Origin: Arthrobacter celericrescens
GTDB taxonomy: Bacteria > Actinomycetota > Actinomycetes > Actinomycetales > Micrococcaceae
Direction of reading: 5' to 3'
NCBI RefSeq assembly: GCF_003614925.1
Contig: NZ_QYLP01000033.1
Span: 62,001-126,000, forward strand
Length of the DNA: 64,000 nt
Below the pieces are notes generated by a model. The model was not told where the DNA came from. It saw only the letters and a list, made by a program, of their open reading frames with translations, and did not search any database. The position numbers were made by a program, and so were the translations under genes. The first letter of the stretch is position 1, and every line of letters begins with the position of its first letter. Shown in pieces: positions 43,663 to 52,701 of the stretch.

Positions 43663-44340
43663 GTGAATGACGACGCACCTTCCGAAGCCCCCACCCCAGC
43701 AGAACCCGACGGCGGGAAAACCGCCGCCGTGGAGGTCGGCGTCGGGCCCTGGGAAGGTGAGTGGCCCGAAGGCGCGCACTGGGACCCTGACCTGCTGGCC
43801 GACGGCGACCGCCGCAACGTCGTCGACAAGTACCGGTACTGGAAGCATGAGGCGATCGTCGCTGACCTCGACTCCAAACGGCACGACTTCCACATCGCCA
43901 TCGAGAACTGGCAGCACGACCTCAACATCGGCACCGTGGTGCGCACCGCGAACGCCTTCCTCGCCAAGGAAGTCCACATCATCGGACGACGCCGGTGGAA
44001 CCGCCGCGGTGCCATGGTCACCGACCGCTACCAGCACGTCCGCCACCACCCCACCGTGGAGGACTTCGTGGCCTGGGCGCAGGGGGAGGGTTTGGCCATC
44101 ATCGGCATCGACATCTTCCCGGACTCGGTGCCGCTGGAGAGCTACGACCTGCCCCGCAACTGCGTCCTCGTGTTCGGCCAGGAAGGCCCCGGCCTGACCC
44201 CCGAAGTGCACGAGGCCGCCGTCGCCACCCTGTCGATCGAACAGTACGGTTCCACCCGGTCCATCAACGCCGCCTCGGCCGCCGCGATCGCCATGCACGC
44301 CTGGATCCGGCGGCACAACTTCGGCCAGCGCGTCATGTAG
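43663..44340 (+). CDS. SpoU-family (TrmH-like) RNA 2'-O-methyltransferase
   Basis: A 225-residue SPOUT methyltransferase. The three knot motifs are NIGTVVRTANAF (motif 1), CVLVFGQEGPGLTPEV (motif 2) and LSIEQYGSTRSINAASAAAIAMHAW (motif 3). It probably methylates a ribose in tRNA or rRNA using SAM; the exact target is unknown. The N-terminal 60 residues are a charged extension rather than the L30e-like domain of RlmB. GTG start at 43663. Confidence 0.88.
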   Translation: MNDDAPSEAPTPAEPDGGKTAAVEVGVGPWEGEWPEGAHWDPDLLADGDRRNVVDKYRYWKHEAIVADLDSKRHDFHIAIENWQHDLNIGTVVRTANAFLAKEVHIIGRRRWNRRGAMVTDRYQHVRHHPTVEDFVAWAQGEGLAIIGIDIFPDSVPLESYDLPRNCVLVFGQEGPGLTPEVHEAAVATLSIEQYGSTRSINAASAAAIAMHAWIRRHNFGQRVM

Positions 44341-44394
44341 CTATTGCTGTGCCCGGTTGAATTCGCATTCCGTGGCTGTGCTGGAACGACGCCG

Positions 44395-45450
44395 CTAGTT
44401 TGAGCGGACCGTGAGCGCCTGTACCCGGGGGGTCCGCAGAACCAGGTGAGGCTGCAGGAGTTGGTGTGTCGGTTCCGCGACTTCCTGGCCCGGCTGGACC
44501 CGGCCGCCGTGTGCGCCGGTGAGCAGCTCGAGCATTCCCCCGGCGACGTCGTCGATGGGTTGCTCGATGCTGGAAAATCCGATCGACGAGGCAACCGGAG
44601 TGTTGTCGTACCCGATGACGGGGATGCGGCCCGCGCTGTGCATGAAGGCTCCCAAAGCCAGAGCATCGCTCGCACACACGACCGCCTCAATGTTCCCGGC
44701 CGTCTTCTCCAGATGGAGCAATGCCTCAGCGCCGAAGGTAGCACCATCTTCGGTGGGTGCGTGCAGTGCAGCGATTTCCTCAGGGCGGAGGCCGCTCGAT
44801 TCCTCCATGGCTTGCTGCCAGCCGCGGCGCCGGTCATCGCCGGTGCCCGACGGGCTGTGCCAGCCGATGTAGGCGATCCGCCGTGCTCCCGTGCCGAGGA
44901 GATGGATGGTCGCCTCACGGATGCCGTGCCGGCCGTCGACGTCGACCCACAAATGCTCCGGGTCGGATATGTCGTCGGTTCCCCAGGGGCGCCCGAAAGT
45001 GACGAATGGTTCGCCATGCTCAATCAGCCATTGGGTCCGAGGGTCGCCATGGAAGGTCGCGGTCAGAATGAACGCGTCGACATCGGCACCCTCGCTCAGC
45101 CGTTTGAACTGGCGGATTTCATCGTTGCTGTCCGCCGCCGTAAACACCATCACGCGCAGGTCCTTGCGGTCTGCCTGCTCGGTAAGCGAGTGCAGGAAGC
45201 GATCGAGGATTGACCCCGAGATCCCATCGGCGCTGAGGGGGTCCAAGCGGATGCCGATTGTCGAACTTTTTTGGGTCCGCAGCCGGCGGGCGGATGCGTG
45301 GGGCCGGTAACCGAGCCCTGCGATCGCAGCCTCGACTTTTTCCCGTGTCTCCGGGCGCACCAAGGACGGCGAGTTGAGCACGTTCGACACCGTCTGGCGT
45401 GACACGCCTGCGGCGGCGGCGACATCGAGGATGGTTGGCAGTTGCCCCAC
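44395..45450 (-). CDS. LacI-family regulator of the adjacent glycan-uptake operon
   Basis: A 351-residue regulator with HTH ILDVAAAAGVSRQTVSNVLNSPS (about residues 7-29) and hinge YRPHASARRLRTQ. It diverges from the ABC importer/glycosidase operon at 45766. The 315-bp region between holds two tandem and one diverged copy of TTGATCGTTCAA, so it probably represses the operon and itself. The effector is probably an oligosaccharide or a breakdown product. Confidence 0.9.
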   Translation of the reverse strand: MGQLPTILDVAAAAGVSRQTVSNVLNSPSLVRPETREKVEAAIAGLGYRPHASARRLRTQKSSTIGIRLDPLSADGISGSILDRFLHSLTEQADRKDLRVMVFTAADSNDEIRQFKRLSEGADVDAFILTATFHGDPRTQWLIEHGEPFVTFGRPWGTDDISDPEHLWVDVDGRHGIREATIHLLGTGARRIAYIGWHSPSGTGDDRRRGWQQAMEESSGLRPEEIAALHAPTEDGATFGAEALLHLEKTAGNIEAVVCASDALALGAFMHSAGRIPVIGYDNTPVASSIGFSSIEQPIDDVAGGMLELLTGAHGGRVQPGQEVAEPTHQLLQPHLVLRTPRVQALTVRSN

Positions 45451-45475
45451 GGTCCTTCCTTCCCGGATCCAATTC

Positions 45476-45489
45476 TTGGATCGTTCAAA
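45476..45489. promoter_or_regulatory. Diverged LacI-type operator near the regulator start
   Basis: TTGGATCGTTCAAA shares the right half GATCGTTCAAA with the tandem sites at 45608 and 45621. It lies 26 bases upstream of the regulator's start codon and fits autoregulation. Confidence 0.5.
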
Positions 45490-45564
45490 GCATGTAAGGC
45501 ACTATAGCTTCTCCTGGCGGCTTGGCGTTCGCGGGTGCGCCTCCCGATGGTGAAGCGGCCGCTC

Positions 45565-45633
45565 TTGACATGCTTCAAAGCCCATCGATATTCTACTCGG
45601 ACCAAATTTGATCGTTCAAATTGATCGTTCAAA
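45565..45633 (+). promoter_or_regulatory. Promoter with two tandem LacI-type operators
   Basis: TTGACA (45565-45570), an 18-base spacer and TATTCT (45589-45594) predict transcription from about 45601. Immediately downstream TTGATCGTTCAA occurs at 45608-45619 and again at 45621-45632, exactly 13 bases apart. Each is a LacI-type imperfect palindrome with central CG. Binding would block elongation or initiation. Confidence 0.78.
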
Positions 45634-45765
45634 TTTTATGCCGACGAACCCCGTTACCACTGGGGTCGTCACGGTTAATTCCGGCCCAGCTTTCTGGAGC
45701 GGTCCCCATGATCTTTGTCCCTTTATCGTGCCCGGAAACGGGCTCCCCACAGCTAGGAGAAGTTA

Positions 45766-47013
45766 GTGCAACGAAGCATCCAGCGCTGGTTCATCGGAGG
45801 TGCGGCCGCCATGGCGGCGTCCATCGCGCTCAGCGCTTGCGGTTCCGGATACACCACAAGCCCGCAGAAGAATGGCACACTCACTTCCTCGAACACGGCG
45901 CTGACAGTGATGATCGGATCGAGTGGCGACGCAGAGACCGCCGCCGTGAAGTCCGCCGTAGCCGACTGGTCCAAGGCCTCCGGCACCGGGGCCACCGTCG
46001 TCGCGGCCAGCAACCTCGGCCAACAGCTCTCGCAGGGTTTCGCAGCGAGGAAGCCTGCCGACGTGTTCTACCTCTCGACCGACGCCCTCGCCGGCTACGC
46101 CTCCAACGGATCGCTTCTCGCCTACGGTGACCAACTGACGAACAAGGATGATTTCTACCCCAGCCTCGTCAAGTCGTTTACCTACAGCGGCAAGTTCTAT
46201 TGTGCGCCCAAGGACTTTTCGACTCTGCAGCTGGTAATTAACACCGACATTTGGGAGAAAGCCGGCCTATCCGACTCAGACCTGCCAACGACCTGGGCGC
46301 AGCTCGCGTCCGTCAGCAAGAAGCTCACAACTCCCGAACACGTCGGTCTCGGCATCTCTGGCGAGTACGCGCGCATAGGATCTTTCATGGCCCAGGCGGG
46401 CGGCAGCCTGATGAATGACGAGAGCACCGAGGCGACAGCGGACAGCGACGCCAATATCAAGGCCCTCGACTACGTCAAGGATTTGCTGGCAGCCGGGGAC
46501 CTCAAGTATGCCAAGGACCTCGGGGCCGGCTGGGGAGGCGAGGCGTTTGGCAAGGGCTTGGCCGCCATGACCATCGAAGGCAACTGGATCACCGGTGCCC
46601 TGCGGGCCGACTACCCCAACGTGAAGTACAAGGTCGCCGAGCTTCCTGCCGGCCCGGCGGGGAAGGGTACCCTCCAGTTCACTAACTGCTGGGGTATCGC
46701 AGCAGACAGCCCCAACCAGGCGGCGGCACTCAAACTCGTTGAGCAGCTGACAAGCAAGGGCGAGCAGCTCGCCTTTTCGAAGGCGTTCGGCCCGATGCCC
46801 TCCGTCAAGTCCGCTGCCCCTGAGTGGAAGTCGGCCAACCCCGCCCTGGTTCCGTTTCTCGCGGCCGCAGACTATGCCAAGGGTGTGCCGGCTGGCAAGG
46901 GCTCGGCTGATGTCGTCACCGAGCTCAACTCGAAGCTCGAGACGCTGGTGACGAGCGATCCTCAGACGATCCTTGGGGCCACGCAGAAGAACCTCGAAGC
47001 CCTGGCCAGGTAG
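45766..47013 (+). CDS. Sugar ABC transporter substrate-binding lipoprotein
   Basis: A 415-residue CUT1-type binding protein with signal peptide and lipobox LSAC (Cys about residue 25). NLGQQLSQGFAARKPADVFYLSTDALAGYA and AFGKGLAAMTIEGNWITGAL are family-typical. The GTG at 45766 follows AGGAG eight to nine bases upstream. It is first of four genes in a LacI-controlled operon. The ligand is probably an alpha-glucan oligosaccharide, given the glycosidase encoded fourth. Confidence 0.88.
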   Translation: MQRSIQRWFIGGAAAMAASIALSACGSGYTTSPQKNGTLTSSNTALTVMIGSSGDAETAAVKSAVADWSKASGTGATVVAASNLGQQLSQGFAARKPADVFYLSTDALAGYASNGSLLAYGDQLTNKDDFYPSLVKSFTYSGKFYCAPKDFSTLQLVINTDIWEKAGLSDSDLPTTWAQLASVSKKLTTPEHVGLGISGEYARIGSFMAQAGGSLMNDESTEATADSDANIKALDYVKDLLAAGDLKYAKDLGAGWGGEAFGKGLAAMTIEGNWITGALRADYPNVKYKVAELPAGPAGKGTLQFTNCWGIAADSPNQAAALKLVEQLTSKGEQLAFSKAFGPMPSVKSAAPEWKSANPALVPFLAAADYAKGVPAGKGSADVVTELNSKLETLVTSDPQTILGATQKNLEALAR

Positions 47014-47019
47014 TCGGAC

Positions 47020-48174
47020 ATGCATGCAACTACGAAGCGGTCCCGTCGCTCCGGGATCCGCCGCGACGAGACCGCATCCGGGTGGTTGTTCGCGGCCCCG
47101 ATGCTCATCCTTCTTGCCGTATTCCTTGTGGTTCCCGTGCTCATGGCATTGTGGGTCAGCTTCAGCGACTGGGCCGGAAGGGGGAGCCCCTTCTCCGGGG
47201 ATGTCCACTTCGTCGGTTTCAAGAACTACCAGGCTCTGCTCGCCGGCGGAGGTCTCGCCGAACAGGACTTCGGCACGGCGCTGCGCAACAACGCGTGGTA
47301 CGTGGTCCTGGTTGTGCCGTTGCAGACCGCGGTGTCGCTCTTCCTTGCCGTCCTGGTCAACCGGGCCATCCTTCGCGGGCGCGGTGTTTTCCGTACGGTG
47401 TTCTACTTCCCGTCCGTGACCAGTTCCGTCGCAATGACTGTGGTGTGGCTGTTTCTCTTCAGTGCAAGCGGCGCGGTCAACACGGTCCTTTCGTGGGTCG
47501 GCGTGAACGGCCCGAACTGGTTCAACGATTCCACGGGAATCTTCCATAACCTGCTCGCCGCGTTCGGGGTCAGCCATGGCCCCGAGTTCCTGACCGGCGG
47601 CGAATTACTCGGTGTTTCGTGGTGGGGGTGGCTGAGCGGGCCTTCTGTGGCAATGAGCGCCTTCATCCTGATGGCGGTGTTCACTACCAGCGGCACATTC
47701 ATGCTGCTCTTCATTGCCGCCCTGCAAAACCTCGCAGGCGACATCACCGAAGCGGCGATCATGGATGGGGCGAACGGTTGGCAGCGGTTCTGGCGAATCA
47801 CGATCCCGCAGCTTCGTCCAACGCTCTTCACCGTGTTGACGCTGGGCCTTATCGGCTGCTGGCAGGTCTTCGACCAGGTCTATGCCGGTACTGAGGGCGC
47901 CCCGGGGAAGACGACCCTGACGCCTGCGTACCTCTCCTACAGCACAGCGTTCAACAACCAGCAATGGGGCCAGGGCGCGGCGATAGCGTTCATCCTGTTT
48001 GTCATCATCGTGGTGTTCACCGTCCTCCAGCGCTGGATCCTGCGTGAGCGCGCGGTATCCAAGCGTCACATTCGCCTCTACCAGGGACCGCGCCCCTCGG
48101 AAGAGGGCGCTAACACCGAAACCCTTGCCGCCCGACGGGAAACCACTATCAAGAGCAGGGAACCACGACCATGA
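47020..48174 (+). CDS. Sugar ABC transporter permease (MalF-like)
   Basis: A 384-residue permease with EAA loop EAAIMDGANGWQRFWRITIPQLRP. It is longer than usual because of an extended exported loop between membrane segments (around NGPNWFNDSTGIFHNLLAAFGVSHGPEF). It starts six bases after the binding-protein stop and overlaps the next permease by ATGA. No ATPase gene is in the operon. Confidence 0.9.
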   Translation: MHATTKRSRRSGIRRDETASGWLFAAPMLILLAVFLVVPVLMALWVSFSDWAGRGSPFSGDVHFVGFKNYQALLAGGGLAEQDFGTALRNNAWYVVLVVPLQTAVSLFLAVLVNRAILRGRGVFRTVFYFPSVTSSVAMTVVWLFLFSASGAVNTVLSWVGVNGPNWFNDSTGIFHNLLAAFGVSHGPEFLTGGELLGVSWWGWLSGPSVAMSAFILMAVFTTSGTFMLLFIAALQNLAGDITEAAIMDGANGWQRFWRITIPQLRPTLFTVLTLGLIGCWQVFDQVYAGTEGAPGKTTLTPAYLSYSTAFNNQQWGQGAAIAFILFVIIVVFTVLQRWILRERAVSKRHIRLYQGPRPSEEGANTETLAARRETTIKSREPRP

Positions 48175-49082
48175 CCATCTTCGCGAAGCCGGAACAGGAG
48201 GCGCCCTCCACGGAGACCCTGGACTCTCCGACGAACCGCCGCCCCCAAAGACGCCCAAGGGCCAACACCGCGGCATGGGTCGCCTACGCGGTACTAATCA
48301 CCATCGCGGCCATCTACATCATGCCGTTCCTGATTCAGATCTCTACCTCGTTCAAGACCGATGCCGAAGCTGCTGCCAACCCCGTCTCGCTCGTCCGCCA
48401 AACCTGGACCACTGAGGCATACCGGGAACTGTTCCTGAACTCGGATTTCCCCACCTGGTTCAAGAACTCGATCATTGTCACCGTGCTCGTCACCCTGGGC
48501 CGCGTTTTCCTCGCATCGCTTGCCGGCTACGCCCTTGCACGCTTGCGCTTCCGCGGCCGGGGCGTCATTTTCGCGGCACTCATCGGAGTCATGGCGGTGC
48601 CGGGAGTCGTCTTGATGATCCCGAAGTTCCTGGTCATCAACCAGATCGGAATCTACGACTCCTACACCGGCATGATCATCCCGTTGCTCACCGACGCCGC
48701 CGGTGTCTTCATCATGAAGAACTTTTTCGAGTCGATTCCACCAAGCGTCGAAGAACAGGCCCGCATCGATGGCGCCGGCTTGTTCCGGGTGTTCTGGTCC
48801 ATCGTGCTCCCGATGGCCCGTCCCGCGCTGATCACGATCATCATCTTGTCGTTCCAAGGTTCGTGGAATGAACTCGGACACTTCATCGTCGCCACACAGG
48901 ACCCGTTGCTGACCACCCTGACCAAGGGGGTTGCCGGCCTCGCCAGCGGCCAACTGAGCTCGGGCTCGCAGTACCCGATCAAGCTCGCTGCTGCGGCGAT
49001 CATGACCATCCCGGTGGCGGTCATGTTCTTCATCTTCCAGAAGCGAATCATGAACACCAGCGATGGCGCGGTCAAGGAGTGA
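48171..49082 (+). CDS. Sugar ABC transporter permease (MalG-like)
   Basis: A 303-residue permease with six predicted membrane segments and EAA loop EEQARIDGAGLFRVFWSIVLPMARP. It starts within the stop of the previous permease. A basic, proline-rich N-terminal tail of about 35 residues precedes the first membrane segment. It forms the importer channel with the gene at 47020. Confidence 0.9.
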   Translation: MTIFAKPEQEAPSTETLDSPTNRRPQRRPRANTAAWVAYAVLITIAAIYIMPFLIQISTSFKTDAEAAANPVSLVRQTWTTEAYRELFLNSDFPTWFKNSIIVTVLVTLGRVFLASLAGYALARLRFRGRGVIFAALIGVMAVPGVVLMIPKFLVINQIGIYDSYTGMIIPLLTDAAGVFIMKNFFESIPPSVEEQARIDGAGLFRVFWSIVLPMARPALITIIILSFQGSWNELGHFIVATQDPLLTTLTKGVAGLASGQLSSGSQYPIKLAAAAIMTIPVAVMFFIFQKRIMNTSDGAVKE

Positions 49083-49149
49083 CAGTCAACGCACCATCTG
49101 CCCCGACAACAACCCTTTCGCCAATGCCCAAGGAGGCGTGAACACCTAC

Positions 49150-51168
49150 ATGATCCAGACACTCCAACCCCTACTTCACGATAGTCTCGTGCTCCTCGCC
49201 GCACCGAGCCAGGCATGGTCAGCCAACCACGGCGATATGGATGGAAGCGGAATCCAGGGCTTCTACCACTCCGATGTGCGCCTGCTGAGCGAGGTCGAGT
49301 TCAGGGTGGGAGGCATCCAGACCGAACACATCGCCACCACCTCCGTCGACGCCGCCACTGCGACCTTCACCTCCGTGGCCCGGAACGTCGACGACCGTAC
49401 CGCCGACCCCAGGACCCGCGTGGACCGCACCCGCACGATCTCGGCAGGGTCCCTGGATGAAACCCTGACGCTGACCAACGCCCTGTCCGAGCCGGTCACC
49501 ACCACGATCTCGGTATCCGTGCGAGCCGACTTCAGGGACATGCAGGTAGTGAAGGCCGGAATGAGCGGCAGCGAATCGCCGATCACCCTCGAGGCAACGA
49601 CCGATACTGTGCGCTTGCGGGCCGGAAATCTTACGGCCCTCCTCCAGGCCCCTGGGGCGGCTATCTTCGCTGCCGATGCTTCCGCCACTTTTTCATGGGC
49701 TGTTGCAGTGCCCGCGAAGGGCAGCGTCACCGTCGGATGGCGTGTAGACGCCCACGACGCATCCGCGGTGGTCGGCGGCGCGGCAAAGGAAGCCGCATGG
49801 TCCAAGGTCATGGTCCGCTCGGGCGATTCCAGGCTCTCCTCGTGGGTCCGAAGCGCGCTCGGTGACCTGCAATCCCTACGGATGGCGACACGCCTTGTAC
49901 CCAACGAGGTATTCCTCGCTGCAGGCGCTCCTTGGTTCTTCACCTTGTTCGGCCGGGATTCGATCTGGGCGGCCCGGATGCTGCTTCCGCTAGGCACCGA
50001 GACAGCCGCATCGACGCTCCGCGTCCTGGCGGCGCTCCAAGGGACCCACGAGGTTCACGAGACGGCCGAACAGCCCGGCAAGATCATGCACGAACTCCGC
50101 TCGAAGACGTTCACCATCCCGGGGGAGAATGTGGCGTTGCCTCCCTTGTACTACGGCACCGTCGACGCAACCCCGCTCTGGGTGATCCTGCTCCACGACG
50201 CATGGAAGTGGGGGATGGACGACTCCGAAGTCGAAGCGCTCCTGCCCAACCTCGAGGCTGCCTTGGCTTGGATGCGGGACTACGGCGACAGCGACGGCGA
50301 CGGACTGATCGAATACATCGACACGACCTCGCACGGTCTCGCCAACCAGGGGTGGAAGGACTCCGGCGACTCTATCCAGTGGCGCGACGGTACGCTGGCC
50401 GAGGGCCCGATAGCGCTCTGCGAGGTACAGGCCTACGCCTACGAAGCGGCGGTGGCTGGGGCTGCGATCCTTGAACACTTCGGTCGCTCGGGTGAGGGCT
50501 GGCGCTCGTGGGCCGCAGCCTTGAAGGCACGCTTCGCGGAATCCTTCTGGATCGATTCGCCTGACGGTGCCTATCCGGCGGTCGCCCTGGATGCGAGCAA
50601 GAAGAAGGTCGATACAGTCACGAGCAACATCGGGCACCTGCTCGGCACCGGGATCCTGGACGCCAGGGGCGCCGAGCTGGTCGCCCAGCATCTGGCGTCC
50701 CCGGAGATGAACTCCGGTTTCGGGCTCCGCACGATGTCCTCCGATTCGGCCGGGTTCTGGCCGTTGAGCTATCACGGCGGATCGGTCTGGACCCATGACA
50801 CAGCGATCGCGATTTCCGGCCTCCGTCGTGAGGGCTTCGCAGATGCAGCTACGAGTCTGATCGAGGGGTTGCTGCACGCGGCCGAAGGGTTCAACTACCG
50901 CATGCCCGAGCTGCATTCCGGAGACTCCTCCGGCGCCGTCTCATCGCCGATCCCTTATCCGGCCTCATGCCAGCCCCAGGCGTGGTCGGCCGCCGCAGCG
51001 GTTTCCGTCCTGTCGAGCGTGCTCGGCCTGCGGGCAGACGCGCAGTCCGGCAAGTTGGACATCGAGCCGCTGCCGAATTCCCCTTCCGTCGAGGCGAAGG
51101 GTCTGCGCTTCGCAGGCGAAGCCCTGTCGGTCACGGTTGGTGCCGATGGAACAGTGCAGCGGACCTAG
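49150..51168 (+). CDS. Glycogen-debranching-type glycosidase, copy 2
   Basis: A 672-residue homologue of the enzyme at 38548. It has GAPWFFTLFGRDSIWAARM, EQPGKIMHELR, YYGTVDATPLW, NQGWKDSGDSI and ALCEVQAYAYEA, plus an N-terminal beta-domain starting LLHDSLVLLAAPSQAWSANHGDMDG. The start is uncertain: AGGAGG at 49131-49136 lies one base before an in-frame GTG (49138) and 13 bases before ATG 49150. I use the ATG. It lacks a signal peptide, so it cleaves glycosides after import by the three genes before it. A more distant in-frame ATG overlaps the permease and seems unlikely. Confidence 0.82.
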   Translation: MIQTLQPLLHDSLVLLAAPSQAWSANHGDMDGSGIQGFYHSDVRLLSEVEFRVGGIQTEHIATTSVDAATATFTSVARNVDDRTADPRTRVDRTRTISAGSLDETLTLTNALSEPVTTTISVSVRADFRDMQVVKAGMSGSESPITLEATTDTVRLRAGNLTALLQAPGAAIFAADASATFSWAVAVPAKGSVTVGWRVDAHDASAVVGGAAKEAAWSKVMVRSGDSRLSSWVRSALGDLQSLRMATRLVPNEVFLAAGAPWFFTLFGRDSIWAARMLLPLGTETAASTLRVLAALQGTHEVHETAEQPGKIMHELRSKTFTIPGENVALPPLYYGTVDATPLWVILLHDAWKWGMDDSEVEALLPNLEAALAWMRDYGDSDGDGLIEYIDTTSHGLANQGWKDSGDSIQWRDGTLAEGPIALCEVQAYAYEAAVAGAAILEHFGRSGEGWRSWAAALKARFAESFWIDSPDGAYPAVALDASKKKVDTVTSNIGHLLGTGILDARGAELVAQHLASPEMNSGFGLRTMSSDSAGFWPLSYHGGSVWTHDTAIAISGLRREGFADAATSLIEGLLHAAEGFNYRMPELHSGDSSGAVSSPIPYPASCQPQAWSAAAAVSVLSSVLGLRADAQSGKLDIEPLPNSPSVEAKGLRFAGEALSVTVGADGTVQRT

Positions 51169-51184
51169 CCAGGGTCCGAAAGGT

Positions 51185-51220
51185 GCCCCGCCCGGGATTC
51201 GTCGATCCTCGGGCGGGCGC
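51185..51220 (+). terminator. GC-rich hairpin after the glycan-uptake operon
   Basis: CCCGCCCG (51187-51194) pairs with CGGGCGGG (51210-51217) across a 15-base loop; partial pairing extends outward. It lies 17 bases after the glycosidase stop codon. No T-run follows. Confidence 0.5.
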
Positions 51221-51333
51221 CTGCCTATCTGGTAGGACTTCGTGGCCTGGCCCGCCCGTGCGTTCCCTGTAGGTTCCGCATGCTGCCGGGGGCATGATGG
51301 ACCCACAGATGCACGCCGTCGAGGGGAACCGTT

Positions 51334-52701
51334 GTGGAAACCGTGCCGAGTGGGGCCGGGCAGGATGCACCCGAAAGCATCATGGCCGAAAGCATCAGGA
51401 CGCAGCTTGAATCCGACGGCGTGTCCCTGCTAGTGGGCACGGCCGTCGACTACGCCGGAGGAATCCATTGCAAAGGCGTCCCGATCCGGCGGCTTCCGGA
51501 GTTCCAGGACGCCGGCATGGGAGCCTCGCCCTCGTGGAACGTCTTCTGCGCGGACAACGGCATCGCCTTCACCTCCTCCATCGGGGCCGTCGGGGATCTC
51601 CGCCTCCGGCTCGACGCCGCCAGGGTCCGCAAGGTGGACGACGGCCTGGCCTGGGGACCCGCGACCTTCCACGAACAGGACAGGACCCTCTCTCCGCTGT
51701 GCCCGCGCGGCCGCCTCGCCGCCGTCGTGGACAGCCTCACGGAGCGCGGACTTTCGCCGCTCATGGGCACCGAGCTTGAGTTCGTCCTCACCACCCGCGA
51801 CGGCGGGCACTTGCCCAAACCCGGATGGACCGCCTACGGCATGGGCGCCGTCTCGGACCGGCGCGGGTTCCTCGTGGACCTCACCGCAACACTCGAAGCA
51901 GCGGGCCTGGGTCCCGAGCAGATCCACGCGGAGTACGGGGAAGACCAGTTCGAGGTTTCCCTCGCTCCCGCTCCGCCCGTCGAGATGGCAGACGGGTGCG
52001 TGCTGGCCCGTATCCTCATCGGGATTGTCGCCGCCCGCCACGGCATGGCCGCCTCCTTCTCACCGCTCCCTTGGACGGACGGGGCGGGCAACGGGGCGCA
52101 CCTGCACCTCTCGCTTCACCGCGACACCACACCGCTGTTCGGCGGCAGCCTAGGACCCCATGGCATCACCCCGGAGGGCGGATCCGCGATCGGCGGGATC
52201 CTCGCGGGCCTGGACCACTTCCTCGGCGTCTACGCAGGCTCGGTCCTTTCCGCGCAGCGGCTCCAGCCCGGGCGCTGGTCCGGGGCCGCAGCGTGCTGGG
52301 GCCTGGAGAACCGCGAAGCCGCGGTGCGTTTCGTCGCCGCGACCGCCGGCAACCCGCACGGCGCGAACGTGGAACTGAAGGTGGTGGACCCCAGCGCCAA
52401 CATCTACCTCGCCGCTGCAGCCCTCGTTGGCTCGGCGCTCCACGGCATCGATGCGGGGCTGCCCCTCCCGGCGGAGGTGCCCGGCAACCCCGCTGACGCC
52501 GACGATTGGCCCGCCACGGCCATCGACGCAGACCAGGCCACCATCCTGGAAAAGCTGGAGGCCTCGGACCTTGCCGGGAAGACCCTGGGGCCGGACATCG
52601 TGGAGGGCATCGTCGCGGTCCGCCGCCACGAAGCCGCGAAATTCGCCGGCAAGGATCCCGCCGAGACCGCACAGGCCCTCCGCTTCGCCTGGTCAGCCTG
52701 A
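51334..52701 (+). CDS. Glutamine-synthetase-like ligase, FluG/NodGS C-terminal type
   Basis: A 455-residue GS-fold protein. Metal/ATP motifs are MGTELEFVL (ExE), AEYGEDQFEVSLAP and GNGAHLHLSL. The usual R-x-E-x-R near the active site is replaced by N-V-E-L-K in ANVELKVVDPSANIYL, the form I recall in the C-terminal half of FluG/NodGS proteins. It is therefore probably not a housekeeping glutamine synthetase but a ligase making a gamma-glutamyl or similar amide. GTG at 51334 follows GAGGGG. One base overlap (TGATG) joins it to the amidohydrolase gene. Confidence 0.78.
   Translation: METVPSGAGQDAPESIMAESIRTQLESDGVSLLVGTAVDYAGGIHCKGVPIRRLPEFQDAGMGASPSWNVFCADNGIAFTSSIGAVGDLRLRLDAARVRKVDDGLAWGPATFHEQDRTLSPLCPRGRLAAVVDSLTERGLSPLMGTELEFVLTTRDGGHLPKPGWTAYGMGAVSDRRGFLVDLTATLEAAGLGPEQIHAEYGEDQFEVSLAPAPPVEMADGCVLARILIGIVAARHGMAASFSPLPWTDGAGNGAHLHLSLHRDTTPLFGGSLGPHGITPEGGSAIGGILAGLDHFLGVYAGSVLSAQRLQPGRWSGAAACWGLENREAAVRFVAATAGNPHGANVELKVVDPSANIYLAAAALVGSALHGIDAGLPLPAEVPGNPADADDWPATAIDADQATILEKLEASDLAGKTLGPDIVEGIVAVRRHEAAKFAGKDPAETAQALRFAWSA

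Noticed and set aside
51334..52701. Housekeeping glutamine synthetase or the PuuA of the 30-kb amine operon
   Set aside because: The active-site RxExR is altered to NVELK, and the gene is over 13 kb from the amine operon and coupled to an amidohydrolase, so FluG-like is the better reading.
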